Shown in pieces: positions 46,696-59,085 of a DNA stretch of 64,000 nt. The stretch is from contig JAUCBJ010005139.1 in the NCBI GenBank assembly GCA_032718475.1, positions 1 through 64,000 on the forward strand, in the 5' to 3' direction. The position numbers were made by a program, and so were the translations under genes. This DNA comes from Nemertoderma westbladi. Taxonomy: Eukaryota; Xenacoelomorpha; Nemertodermatida; Nemertodermatidae. Under the pieces are notes generated by a model that searched no databases, was not told where the DNA came from, and worked only from the letters and a program-made list of their open reading frames with translations. Position 1 is the first letter of the stretch. Every line of letters begins with the position of its first letter.

Positions 46696-49600
46696 TTACG
46701 TTATGGAGTCCCTAGATATTTGTCGGATTAGGGAAGTGGTCGTAGGAAGAGTATCTTGCCTTCCATAGTTTCCGGACAGTTTTCGGTCTCTTTCCAGTAA
46801 ACATAAACGACTAGCTGGGCGATTTAGTTGTTGTGTTACTTTCTCCGCTCCCTTGGCCTGTCTAATCTCCGCCGGGGTAAGATGAGGAGGCCATTCTTCT
46901 TCTTCTTTACTTAAGAAGTCGGATCCACCTAACCAGCCTGGAGTATCTATCAGTTCTTGAGGAGTTGCTCCTCTGGAAGCGATGTCGGCTGGATTAATCG
47001 TCCCAAGGCAATGTCTCCATTGATCTACATTGGAGTTAATATCGTCATCATCTGAGGAGTATGGTGTTCCCTCAGTTGGATCGTCCACATCACTGCTCTC
47101 CACTTCCCATTCCTTTACTTGGTATACCTGTTGTTGAGGTAATCTCTCTTTGAGAGTTCTACGGGAAGGGCCAGTGAAGTACCAACCTACTCTAGTTCTT
47201 ACCACATAGGTTTGTAGTGGCTGCGGTTGAGCAGGCCGTTTCTCCAATGTTTCGAGCGCCTCATGCGCGTTTTGGCCGATGAGTATTTGCACTCCAGGAT
47301 AATCTATCTGGAATCGAGGTATCTTAAGATGTTGGATGCTCTCATCCTCGTCCCAATTATAAAGGTCTGCTTGGGTAGTAGCGAAGTTCTTTATAGCCAC
47401 CATTTTTACCGACCTTACACCTTGTGCTCCTAATTTATCCTGGGGGGTGGACAACACACCTACATAGTAATCTGCCGTTAGGGTAGATTTCCAAACCTGC
47501 ATAATTCCTGACATATTCAATTTAGTCCGGAATTTGGGTTGTCCAGCAAAGATATCTTCGGCTAGTTCTTGATCGATGAATGTTCCTGTGCTGCCGGAGT
47601 CAAGGAGGGCGTTCACTATGTAACTGTTGTTAGGGCCGTGAACTCTTACCTGCACTACAGGAAATTCTCTGATTCCTACATTGGAAGTTGGAGCTTTCCA
47701 AGATGGTTGTCTGTCAAAGGTAGTTGGGGGGAACTCATTTTCGGTGTCCTTTTCATGCGTAAGTGCTCGATACACTGCGGTATTTATTAAGTAACAGGAT
47801 TCGTTGGCGTCGGAGAATTCGTCAGTATAGAATCCTTCCATCTCAGACTCTTGATCAGTGTCATTTACATCACTGAATTGGACATGTAGTTCGGGCTCAC
47901 TTACCTGACTCGGGTTGTCTCGTTCGAACTCACTGTGTAACAAGATGTGATGTTTCGCGCCACACTTTGCACACTTTACATCGGAGTAACAGGTTCGCCG
48001 TTGGTGTCCTGATCTGAGGCAATTATAGCATAACCGCTTATTCCACAGGACTGTACGTCTGTCTACAGGGGATTTCTTTAGAAATTCAGCACACGCACTC
48101 AAACGGTGGGGCCCGTCGCACAGCGCACATTTTGGTTTGATGTTACTCACCTTACCTTGGGTAACGTTATGCACTCTCGTTCTTTCTTCGGGCTTTCTTC
48201 CGTGAATTCTCTTAGGAGACGTAGGAGGAGTTGTTGTTACCTGTTCTCTCCTGTCACTGGTTCGAGACTTGTATTTACTTACGTCTTTATAGGTCTTGTT
48301 GTCATAGTAAAATTTTGCTGTGTCTTTCCCGCTGTCCTCTTCTTGAGAAGCTTGGCTTTCACCGTCGTCAGTATAACACACTGGTATTATCCTTCTCCTA
48401 GAAACGGGTTTCTCACTTACCTTATTTTCCGATGTTTTCTCTCTGGACTGCTTTATGAGTTGTAATTTTACTTCACTATCTAAGAAGGACATGAGATCAG
48501 CCATGGTAGGGCTTCGTTGTTGATGCTCATTCATATACAACACTTTCTTGTCCCAGCGTGTACATACTCCACCCTTTGGTAAAGTAGAGACTACTGCTCC
48601 AATAACCATGGAACTCTGATATTCATGAGACTTACCTAACCAGTCCAATTGTCTACAGATCTCTTGAATCTCATCGGAAAACTCTATAATCCCGCTACTA
48701 AGGAAGTGTCGGGGGGCTACTAATTTGGCATACAAATACTTAGCTATGTTATCCTTGTTACCATACCTGATGTTTAATGTATCCCAAACTTGTCTTAATC
48801 CTTCTGGATGTCCAATAAACTTTAACGCCATTAACTTGGGAGGTCCTTCCAAGCACTTGATGAGGAACCTAAGTTTCTCTCCGTTAGATAGCACAGAGTT
48901 CTGTATGCTGTCTTTGTAATATTCGTTGAATGGTAACCATTTCATCTCATCTCCATTGAATTTGACGATCTCTCCCACTTTAACCGCTTGGCGGGCTTCT
49001 GTTCTAGCCATCTGACGCGTAAAGCTTTCTTGGGCCATCGTGTTATTTAATATCGAATTATCGGTATATAAATTTCTCGGATCATTATCAGGTCTATAGG
49101 GAATATCATTAACCACAGGTCTATAATCACCCTTAATAGGGTTTGCTATAGGAGTTTCTACTTCACTAGCAGTATAGATGCGTGTAGGCTCCACACCTTG
49201 CGAATGTAATACTTCAGACCTAACAGGTTGACACAATTTTACAGGGGGTATTGGTATCCCTTTTTGTATATTGACTAACTTGTCGCGTTCTAGCGCGATA
49301 CTTTGCTGCACTTCTTGCAATTCGGCCCTACCTTCCCTTACTGTTCCCTTAAGTTGGTAGACAGTCTCCTGCATCTGTCCGAGCAGGAGATTCATCCCCC
49401 GCCGTCCCTCTTCTACCCACTCGACCGCCGAAGCGGGAGTCGCCAACATTGTAGCGGGCTGACGTGGGACGACGGGAGACAAATCTTTGATTTCTCTCTC
49501 TGCTATCAGGACAGGGATATTCTCATGGACTGTTCTACCGGGTACAGGCAGTGTAGTACTGTGTAAAGGGAATTTAGAGTTAAGCTCTGGAAGTACAGGG

Positions 49601-50889
49601 GTCTCTAGCACAGGAGTGGCTTTGGGAACGACAGGCCTAATTATTTCAGGCTCATCTACTATTGTAGGGAGTCTTTTGACCTTAATAATTTGGTCTGTGG
49701 GTTCTGTACTACCTAAGTCTGTGCTAGCTAGTTGTCTTCTAACAGCTGGGGGCAAATCAGGCAATTTGTGACGGTGAGATGTTTTTCTACACCTGCTTAG
49801 ACGAGATCTATTTCCTCCGCCTTCAGGATCGGTGGTCTCGCCTTCCTCCGATGATGTGTATCCTTGGCGTTTGGGAGTAGATCGACTCATCATCTGCATT
49901 TGATTAGCAGTTAACTGTTTATTTATGTTGTCTTGCGTCTCTTGCAGATTTTCCAACTCCAGTTGGGTAATCTCCTCAGACGCTCTCCGTTCTGCTTCTG
50001 CCACTGCCTTTCCCGCTGCCGCCTTTGCTGCTTCCACTGCCGCTGCCGCTTCTGCTTCTGCCATCGCCACTGCTACTGCTGCCTTTCTTTCGGCTTCTGC
50101 CGCTTTTCTTTCGGCTTCTGCTTTTGCCGCTGCCGCCTTTCTTTCCACTTCTGCTTCTGCCATTGCCGCTGCTACTGCTGCTGCCTTTCGGTCCTCTATC
50201 AGTTTTTTCTTTACTTGTTCTTCTTGGACTCTAGCGAGGCGGAGTTTTTCATCAAATTTAGCTTGGTTTGCAGCTAACATTTCCGCATCGATTGCGTCCA
50301 ACACAAGCTTGGTTCCTTCACTATTAGGGCGAAGTCCAGACAGTCGTCTCCTCAACTCTTCGTCTCCTAGGAATCGCTGATAGTCTGACAGATAGATGTC
50401 AATGGCGTCTCTAGTTCGCGGCTTCTCTGCTGCTGTTAATTCGCTTTCCACTTCGCTTTCCACTTCGCTTTCCACTTGAGAAGAAGTGGCATCGGTTGAT
50501 TCTTCATAGGTTGGCAGCTCATCATAAACCGTATCCGCCATCTTCGCTCCGCGTTCGGGCATCCGCTCAACAGTATCCGAACTACTGGAGCTATCGGGCC
50601 GCTGAGAACTAGATTCTTGGCTAGGAGGTTGCTGCTGTTTTATAGCTTCTTCTTGATCCCGCTTGACTTGGGCCCGAGTGCCTATGGCAGACCAACGGCG
50701 CTTCACTAACTTCGCAAATTGCGAAATCGCTTCTACCAACCTAGGTTCTGACACAACCACTGCAGGGGTTGCCCTTCTTACAGTATGAGGGGTTTCAGAC
50801 CTCGGTCTGGGATTCTCTACACTTTGATCTGAGAAACAGGCTGTTGTTTCTAGGAGACTATCTGACAGAGTTTGCCTTGTGTCAGCCAT
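46696..50889 (-). CDS. BEL/Pao gag-protease polyprotein, reverse transcriptase deleted
   Basis: 1,397 residues. In order: a low-complexity N-terminus; an Ala/Glu/Lys-rich coiled coil at 225-310; a Pao-type gag domain at about 640-800 (FNGDEMKWLPF...RFLIKCLEGPPKLMA, DUF1759-like); zinc knuckles at 921-986 (CALCDGPHRLSAC, LCYNCLRSGHQRRTC, CAKCGAKHHILLH); and an aspartic protease with active-site DSGSTGTFID at 1097-1106. At about residue 1290 the chain jumps to WRHCLGTINPADIASRG, which in BEL/Pao pol lies after the reverse transcriptase near the end of RNase H. The frame is kept across this deletion and ends about 90 residues later without integrase. Gag and protease look intact and could assemble particles. 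Confidence 0.9.
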   Translation of the reverse strand: MADTRQTLSDSLLETTACFSDQSVENPRPRSETPHTVRRATPAVVVSEPRLVEAISQFAKLVKRRWSAIGTRAQVKRDQEEAIKQQQPPSQESSSQRPDSSSSSDTVERMPERGAKMADTVYDELPTYEESTDATSSQVESEVESEVESELTAAEKPRTRDAIDIYLSDYQRFLGDEELRRRLSGLRPNSEGTKLVLDAIDAEMLAANQAKFDEKLRLARVQEEQVKKKLIEDRKAAAVAAAMAEAEVERKAAAAKAEAERKAAEAERKAAVAVAMAEAEAAAAVEAAKAAAGKAVAEAERRASEEITQLELENLQETQDNINKQLTANQMQMMSRSTPKRQGYTSSEEGETTDPEGGGNRSRLSRCRKTSHRHKLPDLPPAVRRQLASTDLGSTEPTDQIIKVKRLPTIVDEPEIIRPVVPKATPVLETPVLPELNSKFPLHSTTLPVPGRTVHENIPVLIAEREIKDLSPVVPRQPATMLATPASAVEWVEEGRRGMNLLLGQMQETVYQLKGTVREGRAELQEVQQSIALERDKLVNIQKGIPIPPVKLCQPVRSEVLHSQGVEPTRIYTASEVETPIANPIKGDYRPVVNDIPYRPDNDPRNLYTDNSILNNTMAQESFTRQMARTEARQAVKVGEIVKFNGDEMKWLPFNEYYKDSIQNSVLSNGEKLRFLIKCLEGPPKLMALKFIGHPEGLRQVWDTLNIRYGNKDNIAKYLYAKLVAPRHFLSSGIIEFSDEIQEICRQLDWLGKSHEYQSSMVIGAVVSTLPKGGVCTRWDKKVLYMNEHQQRSPTMADLMSFLDSEVKLQLIKQSREKTSENKVSEKPVSRRRIIPVCYTDDGESQASQEEDSGKDTAKFYYDNKTYKDVSKYKSRTSDRREQVTTTPPTSPKRIHGRKPEERTRVHNVTQGKVSNIKPKCALCDGPHRLSACAEFLKKSPVDRRTVLWNKRLCYNCLRSGHQRRTCYSDVKCAKCGAKHHILLHSEFERDNPSQVSEPELHVQFSDVNDTDQESEMEGFYTDEFSDANESCYLINTAVYRALTHEKDTENEFPPTTFDRQPSWKAPTSNVGIREFPVVQVRVHGPNNSYIVNALLDSGSTGTFIDQELAEDIFAGQPKFRTKLNMSGIMQVWKSTLTADYYVGVLSTPQDKLGAQGVRSVKMVAIKNFATTQADLYNWDEDESIQHLKIPRFQIDYPGVQILIGQNAHEALETLEKRPAQPQPLQTYVVRTRVGWYFTGPSRRTLKERLPQQQVYQVKEWEVESSDVDDPTEGTPYSSDDDDINSNVDQWRHCLGTINPADIASRGATPQELIDTPGWLGGSDFLSKEEEEWPPHLTPAEIRQAKGAEKVTQQLNRPASRLCLLERDRKLSGNYGRQDTLPTTTSLIRQISRDSIT

Positions 50890-53142
50890 GTTTGATTGTC
50901 TAGTTGAATGCCTACTGCTATATTACAGTTAAAGCAAGTCTAGTAATTCAGTATCACTGTTAGCCTAACAATTAATTACCGATACTGCTACTCAGTGTAG
51001 CGTGATATATATAATATATTAGAATACCGGTATGCTTATAGTATATATATAAGTATTATTACAGACTAGGTTTGTTACAGAATACTGGTATATAATTTTA
51101 GCACAAATATATATAAATATATAATAGGCCTATCGTGAATACCGGTATACAGCTTACACTGATAGTGTATATAAGTATAATTATGAACTAGAATTAATTA
51201 CAGAATACCGGTATGATTGTAGCTCAAATTTATAGAAATAAATATAATAAGCCTATGGTAAATACCGGTATGTCAATTATTTTAGAATAATTGAATTTCT
51301 GAATATTTTAGGGTTACTTGGTTACTTTAACTTACTTTATTACCGTTATTTAAGCAGTAGTCAAACTGATATTGAGACCTAGTTGTTGTATGGCAGGCCT
51401 ACTATTTATAAATCGTTTGAGTTGATTTATAATAGATATATACCCGTTTAAAAGGGGTTTTGTCAATATTTGAAATAAATGTTATTATTTCTGGGGGAGT
51501 CACTACACAGAAGCTGTGCGCTCTCCGTGAAGTGCTATTTATTGGACACTAAAACTGATAATTCTAATTTACCTAAGTTACTTAATACTACGAATTACTT
51601 ATGATACGGGTGAGATTAATTCTCTAATTAAACACAACAAAAATATTACGTACGAATTTTTAGGGTAATTTTACAGGAAGTCTACAAACCAGCCTAAGAA
51701 AGGGTTAGATTTCTGGTTATTACAACGGACAGGGTACTACGGTATTTGAAAATAATAAGTAGTAGTAAATATATTGCACTGTCCAGATAGGAAAATACCA
51801 CCGCCTGACGACCTATAACCGTATCGCTATAGGTACTACGTTATGTATCACGGAGTGTTCCTACCTAGAAGTTAATTACCGCGGACTACCAGATCCAGCG
51901 TGCCTATTAACCACTTTACAACACAAATATACTGCCTACACACTAATTACCTCGGAAAGCACTGTACACTAAACCCTAAATTAGGTACAAGTACTGGTAC
52001 AACAAATAATCAGTAGTTAAATATACTTGAACAGTTAAAAGAACCACGGCATCTGCTGGAGTGACCGAAGCACAAAGTCACCAGTCTTTTCCTACGCCAA
52101 GCAGCCCGTGTAGTACCGGGGTTAAGTACCGGGGTAACAAACACAATTACTGTAGGAATAAACTTGGGGACATGAATGTTGCGAATAATCGCATAAACTC
52201 TGAATAATAAATATTACGCTACCCGTACAGAATACTCAAACAAAATACAAACCAAACGCTGGCAGACTACCACCAAGCCTAAATAAACTACTGTATGTGC
52301 AGATTCCAAAACGGTTAGTTAGTATGCATTCTAACACGGTAGTACGACTTATTCTTTAAGAGGGGATTGACCTTACAGCTATGGCTGCCCCAACTTACTA
52401 ACTGGCACTCTATCGGACAAACTCTACACACGCAGCAATCTCTTCAGACCTAATAATAGCTAGACAACAATCCAGCCTACAAAATATCTGAGTAATAACT
52501 ATTACGGTACCTGAACAGACCACACAAACAAACACAGGCCAAAACGCTGGCAGAATACTGTCAAGCCTAAATAAACTACAGTATGTGCAGATTCCAAAAT
52601 TGTTAGTTAGTATGCGTTCTAACACGGTAGTACGACTTATTCTTTAAGAGGGGATTGACCTTACAGCTATGGCTGCCCCAACTTACTAACTGGCACTCTA
52701 TCGGACAAACTCTACACACGCCGTAATCTCTCCAAACCCAACAACAATCCGACAACAGTCCGGCCTACAATTATCTGAACAATCTGAGCAGACTTACACG
52801 TCTTCAGCTCAATATTAACTTACTAGGAAATAAAACTGACAGAAATAAGTAAACTATACAAAAGAATGAGGGGTGATCAATCCCTATTCCCCTGGCAGCC
52901 TACAATATACAATAGATCACAATCGAAATAATACTAATGTACTTATACTGGAAGTACCGGTTAGGACAGTTGGGCCTACGGACCTACAGAAGTACCGGTT
53001 CTGGCAGTTGGACCTATGGACCTACGGCAGTACCGGTTCTGGCAGTTGGGCCTACTGACCTACAGATGTACCGGTTCAGGTTTAACGGTCGACCGGTACT
53101 TTCAACTTTATTGTTTACTGCAATAAAGTCAATAACTGTTAT
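50890..53142 (-). other. Long 5' leader of the BEL element with internal duplications
   Basis: 2.25 kb lies between the 5' LTR and the gag start. A ~180-bp segment occurs twice, 285 bp apart (about 52255-52437 and 52540-52723; shared GATTGACCTTACAGCTATGG). Sequence at 51000-51270 repeats AATACCGGTAT words. A 38-bp unit (GTACCGGTTCTGGCAGTTGG...) is repeated three times at 52958-53075. No tRNA-complementary primer site could be confirmed beside the LTR. Confidence 0.65.
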
Positions 53143-54378
53143 TGTACGCGCTTTTGAAGACCTTTGGCAGTTTAACCTGCCAAAATTTATATGTCTTTTG
53201 GTTTATAAATAGACTTTAGAAGATGACAAATATTTAATACCAATAAACACAACATTAGCAGAAGCCAGCCTAGTGCGCGTCCATTCACCCGCTGGATATA
53301 CCCGGGAGACTGGATTCTGAGGGCTTAGATTATTATTGCAGTGTAAGCTTACTGTATTGTATTATTCGATTGATCGTTAATAAATAATTTCTGACTAATA
53401 TTATTCACTTTTGGGAAATATTAACAGTTCCTTTAGGACGTGGCGCTCTATCTAGGTAAACAGAGATATGACTTATACTAATCACAACGGTAAGTCGGTA
53501 AGGCTTATGATTCACGTATGAGGCGCATTCTTTAGGAAATGCTTAGTTATCAGTCACAATCATGCACACTACCGGTAACACACAATACTGCTCACTAATT
53601 TGCCGACCGTCAATGAATTTTATCATATATAAAGCGAACAGCAACGGACTCATGTAGGGCTTATCAAATAGCATTAAATTCACTACAAACCACAATAATA
53701 TAAGTCGCAATCGCTATATATAACCCATCTCTCTAACCTGTAGTGTATCAAGAAAATTGGGAAATTTGGGTTCTTTATATATGTTCTCCAAATAATATTC
53801 AACCAAAACACAACAGTAAACAGCATTAAGACGGTAGGTTAAGATATGATATGACAAGATGTGACAAGATAACAGTTATACGCTCTATAATCTTAAGCCT
53901 ACTAATGTTTCTTCTAAAGTCTGAAACGAATTGAATCTAGAGCCGGTGTTCCTGGCCTAGATAGCAACAACACAACGGTATCACAAAAAACAGTAAGACT
54001 GAACACTCCTAGTATGATCGACCAAATATCTACACGTTGACAGAAAAAATCGCTCTGATTGGCTCAAGCCAAACAAAGAACCATGCGTCCAATGGCTGTT
54101 TCCATGCCAGCAACCAGCTGCTAGATGTCGCAATCTGAATCATCAAGGCCAAGCGTGTAAAGTATTTGGTGCATTGCAGGTTTTTTGCCTTACCATGTCC
54201 GCCAAAGCACGTATATAGAAGAATGACTTTTATGTCCGTTAAAACACCTGTAACGGTACCTTGCGGGCGAGGGGAATATATATACAGTTAGAGAACCTTT
54301 TTAGAGTATTCCAGCGCCTGGGGGGAAACTGGATTGCGAAGCAAAAGGGGCCAGTTATATCCCACAGAAGCTTTTACA
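53143..54378 (-). repeat. BEL/Pao 5' LTR
   Basis: A 1,236-bp direct repeat of 42306-43541 with the same TG...CA ends. In element orientation this is the upstream LTR and should carry the promoter. The satellite resumes immediately after it with TGGCGGTAGC, giving the 5-bp target duplication. Confidence 0.95.
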
Positions 54379-56485
54379 TGGCGGTAGCATTAAACAACGG
54401 ACATGAAATGTTATACGTCTGTAGATGGCGGTAGCGTTAAACAACAGACATGAAATGTTATACGTCTGTAGATGGCGGTAGCGTTAAACAACGGACACGA
54501 AATGTTATACGTCTGTAGATGGCGGTAGCGTTAAACAACGGACATGAAATGTTATATGTCTGTAAATGGCGGTAGCGTTAAACAACGGACATGAAATGTT
54601 ATACGTCTGTAGATGGCGGTAGCGTTAAACAACGGACACGAAATGTTATACGTCTGTAGATGGCGGTAGCGTTAAACAACGGACACGAAATGTTATATGT
54701 CTGTAGATGGCGGTAGCGTTAAACAACGGACACGAAATGTTATACGTCTGTAGATGGCGGTAGCGTAAACAACGGACACGAAATGTTATACGTCTGTAGA
54801 TGGCGGTAGCATTAAACAACGGACACGAAATGTTATACGTCTGTAGATGGCGGTAGCATTAAACAACGGACACGAAATGTTATACGTCTGTAGATGGCGG
54901 TAGCATTAAACAACGGACACGAAATGTTATACGTCTGTAGATGGCGGTAGCGTTAAACAACGGACACGAAATGTTATACGTCTGTAGATGGCGGTAGCGT
55001 TAAACAACGGACACGAAATGTTATACGTCTGTAGATGGCGGTAGCGTTAAACAACGGACACGAAATGTTATACGTCTGTAAATGGCGGTAGCGTTAAACA
55101 ACGGACATGAAATGTTATACGTCTGTAGATGGCGGTAGCGTTAAACAACGGACACGAAATGTTATACGTCTGTAGATGGCGGTAGCGTTAAACAACGGAC
55201 ATGAAATGTTATACGTCTGTAGATGGCGGTAGTGTTAAACAACGGACATGAAATGTTATACGTCTGTAGATGGCGGTAGCGTTAAACAACGGACATGAAA
55301 TGTTATACGTCTGTAGATGGCGGTAGCGTTAAACAACGGACATGAAATGTTATACGTCTGTAGATGGCGGTAGCGTTAAACAACGGACATGAAATGTTAT
55401 ACGTCTGTAGATGGCGGTAGCGTTAAACAACGGACATGAAATGTTATACGTCTGTAGATGGCGGTAGCGTTAAACAACGGACATGAAATGTTATACGTCT
55501 GTAGATGGTGGTAGCGTTAAACAACGGACATGAAATGTTATACGTCTGTAGATGGCGGTAGCGTTAAACAACGGACACGAAATGTTATACGTCTGTAGAT
55601 GGCAGTAGCGTTAAACAACGGACACGAAATGTTATACGTCTGTAGATGGCGGTAGCGTAAACAACGGACACGAAATGTTATACGTCTGTAGATGGCGGTA
55701 GCGTTAAACAACGGACATGAAATGTTATACGTCTGTAGATGGCGGTAGCGTTAAACAACGGACACGAAATGTTATACGTCTGTAGATGGTGGTAGCGTTA
55801 AACAACGGACACGAAATGTTATACGTCTGTAGATGGCGGTAGCGTTAAACAATGGACACGAAATGTTATACGTCTGTAGATGGCGGTAGCGTTAAACAAC
55901 GGACACGAAATGTTATACGTCTGTAGATGGCGGTAGCGTTAAACAACGGACACGAAATGTTATACGTCTGTAGATGGCGGTAGCGTTAAACAACAGACAC
56001 GAAATGTTATACGTCTGTAGATGACGGTAGCGTTAAACAACGGACATGAAATGTTATACGTCTGTAGATGGCGGTAGCGTTAAACAACGGACACGAAATG
56101 TTATACGTCTGTAGATGGCGGTAGCGTTAAACAACGGACACGAAATGTTATATGTCTGTAGATGGCGGTAGCGTTAAACAACGGACATGAAATGTTATAC
56201 GTCTGTAGATGGCGGTAGCGTTAAACAACGGACACGAAATGTTATACGTCTGTAAATGGCGGTAGCGTTAAACAACGGACATGAAATGTTATACGTCTGT
56301 AGATGGCGGTAGCGTTAAACAACGGACACGAAATGTTATACGTCTGTAGATGGCGGTAGCGTAAACAACGGACACGAAATGTTATACGTCTGTAGATGGC
56401 GGTAGCATTAAACAACGGACATGAAATGTTATACGTCTGTAGATGGCGGTAGCGTTAAACAACGGACACGAAATGTTATACGTCT
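54379..56485. repeat. 47-bp satellite, block 2 (about 45 copies)
   Basis: The same unit as 40786-42305, continuing after the BEL insertion and ending at the tail of the RTE-like element. It has more CATGAAATG variants than block 1. A few GCGTAAA units are one or two bases short. Confidence 0.95.
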
Positions 56486-59085
56486 ACTACTACTACTACT
56501 ACTAGGATCGGCATGCTGCATTGCAGCTGCATTTTTAAGAATGCTGTGCCGGCTTGTCAACAAAATTGCACCGCCACAACTCCCTATCACCCATGACATT
56601 TGCTAGATCATCCGCATCTTTAAGGCCAGTGTCCATTAAGATGCGTCTCAAGAAAGTCATGGGCTGTCCACCATGCTTATTCACTCCATGAGGCTGCCAA
56701 AGTACAAGATTATGCACTGGCTGGTCCTCACGGCGAAAGCAATGTCCTGCAAAGCGGAGGCGATTTTGTTCTAGTGTCAAGCTTGGGGGAACCAATGAGA
56801 CACCTCCAATGTTATATAGTGTCTGGTTGGAGATGTGTGCATTGTACTTGACACAATGAACCCGGCGTAGCATTCTTGTGAATGTGCCATCCAGAGATTT
56901 GGTGTCCTCAGCAGTTAGAGCCCAGCATGGACTCCCGTAGAGGAGTACTGGAACTACTGCTGCTCTAAATAATCGGACCTTAAGTTTCCGATTAATTCTC
57001 GGTGACTTCCAAATCCTGGAAAGCCTATTCAAGGCTGCCCATGCCTTTCCCTTACGTATTCGAAGGTCCTCACCTGACTTCCGGATCCATGATCCCAGGT
57101 AACAGAAGTCGTCCACATGCTCAAGCATACCATCCTTTGAGCTTATGCTCATCCGATCAGAGACTTGCTGAGGACTTTCAAAGTTAACTGTCAGAATTTT
57201 GGTCTTTCTGGAGTTAATAAAAAGACCAACACTAGAAGCAGCATGTTCTAATGAGCTGAGGAGCCGTTGGGCTCCCTCTAATGATTCTGAGAGTACTCCT
57301 AAGTCATCAGCAAAGTCTAGATCAGTTAGGTACTTGGCAGGATTTCCTCGACTTCTGGAGCCAGTAGGTGGAGTTATCATCACCCCATCATCATTATGAT
57401 GATCTACGGACATGCGTAGAACATAGTCAACCACAATAATGAACAAGAATGGTGCAAGTGTGTCTCCTTGGAGGACGCCCCATAACACTTCAAATGGTTC
57501 TGTGTCACCGTCAACAGTAGACACAAATGTTGTCGAACCATCGTATACTGATCTGATTGCTGCAATAATTTCATCAGGAATCCCATATAATGAAAGTATG
57601 CTGAACATACGTGAGCGAGAGACTGAATCAAAGGCCTTGAAGAAGTCAACAAAGATAACAGCCAGATGCCTGTCTTTCTTTTTTGATAATTCTTCAATTA
57701 TCCTTCTAAGTGCCAAAATGGGCTCCATGGTCCCACGACCTTTACGGAACCCATTCTGATTTCCACGGAGCAGTCTCTCAATGGGATCCCTGATGCGATT
57801 TAATAGAATCCTATTGTATAGCTTTGCAGCAATCGAGATCAATGAGATTCCCCGAAAAGAACCATAGAGTGTTAGGTTGCCCTTCTTGGGAACTGGCACC
57901 AACTTATTTGTTTTCATTTCTTGTGGGACTCTTGTTGTACGGTACATGTCTACTATGATGGGATAGATGAGCTTTAAACACTCAGGTATTTTAAAGACCT
58001 CAGGGGGAACACCATCTACTCCACTGGCACGATTGGTCTTAATGCTCTTTGCAGCAGCCTTCACTTCTGCAAAGGAGATATCGCCAATGGGAATATCTGG
58101 GAGTACAGACTCAGACACCTTTACTTCTATAAAGTTATCAGGCAATACCCTGTCATTATTGAGGAGCTTTTCAAAGTGGGCTTTCCAACCATTGAGGCGA
58201 TCGGCTGGTGATTCAGCCTTAACCTTGGTGGTTGGTTGGCTTTTCCGCCCAGTAAGCAGATTGATCGATTTCCATGCCTGGGATGATTGCCTGCTGTCGT
58301 CAGCATCATTGATGGCATCAACCTGTTGGTTTATTAGCTCCTGTAGATTAACAGAGTACTGCCTGTTCAGGGACCTAGATGCAGCCTTAACTGCATTCTT
58401 GGCCGCTGTGGTCTGTTTGAGTCGGGACTCTTTTTGCGCCTTATGAAGGTCATTTCGGCACTTTTGAATTTTGTTGTCAGTCCAGGGGGCCCTTTTCCTG
58501 TTTCGAGGGTATACAGGAACTGTTTCTGCAGCTGCTAACTTAACTGCTTCTGTAAAGGCAGTATAGCCCTCACAGTGATCTGCCGCCTCAGAGGCAAGAG
58601 CCTCATACCTGTTGCTCAGCTGTAGTGTGAAGCTGGATCTCACACTTGGCTGTTGCAACAGAGAGGACCAGTCATGCCGCGGCAAGGCAGATTTCGTTGT
58701 TCTGCTAGCACGCAGACTAAGTCTTACCTTGGCCACAATAAGGCGGTGATCACTGGAGAAGGGTCGAAGTGTAAATGCATTACAGTCTTGTATAGAGCTC
58801 CTGTATTTCCTACGAAACAGAATATGGTCTATCTGGGACTTGTGACCACTGGGTCCACTATGAGTCCATAGCTTTCCAGTTCGCTTCTTGAACTGGGTTC
58901 CAGCCGAAAACAATCCATTTCCAGAGATAAAATCCTGAAGATGGACAGAATTTCGGTTAACACTATTGCTATAGACCCAGGGCGATGTAGGTGATTGATG
59001 CAGACTTGCATTAAAGTCTCCCAGGAATGTTAAGAATGCATGCTGATCCACTCCATCAGTAGCTGCTTGTAGATTGTGGTAGAAA
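56486..59085 (-). mobile_element. 5'-truncated RTE-like non-LTR retrotransposon inserted in the satellite
   Basis: Minus-strand element ending (in its own sense) with a short 3' UTR (ATGCAGCTGCAATGCAGCAT) and a TAG-triplet tail at 56486-56503. The 5' side is cut inside the endonuclease coding region, and the satellite resumes at 59086. No target duplication longer than a base or two is evident. The tandem-repeat tail, APE endonuclease and GFRKGRGT-type reverse transcriptase support an RTE-like clade. A twin-primed relative sits at 4431-5108. Confidence 0.88.

Larger units (their letters stand above)
42306..54378 (-). mobile_element. BEL/Pao LTR retrotransposon, 12.07 kb, pol-deleted
   Basis: Two 1,236-bp LTRs (TG...CA) flank an internal region read on the minus strand. 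The element is inserted in the 47-bp satellite with a 5-bp duplication, TGGCG, visible as ...GATGGCG before 42306 and TGGCGGTAGC after 54378. Minus-strand order: 5' LTR, long leader (50890-53142), gag-protease ORF (46696-50889), noncoding stretch, small ORF, broken Cys/His-rich ORF (43620-45068), 3' LTR. Reverse transcriptase, most of RNase H and integrase are absent, so it is non-autonomous. The few LTR differences suggest recent insertion, probably with enzymes supplied in trans. No clear primer-binding site is seen next to the 5' LTR. Confidence 0.93.

Noticed and set aside
49925-50380. Plus-strand ORFs rich in Ala/Ser or Leu/Pro
   Set aside because: Antisense of the Ala/Glu/Lys coiled-coil region of the gag ORF.
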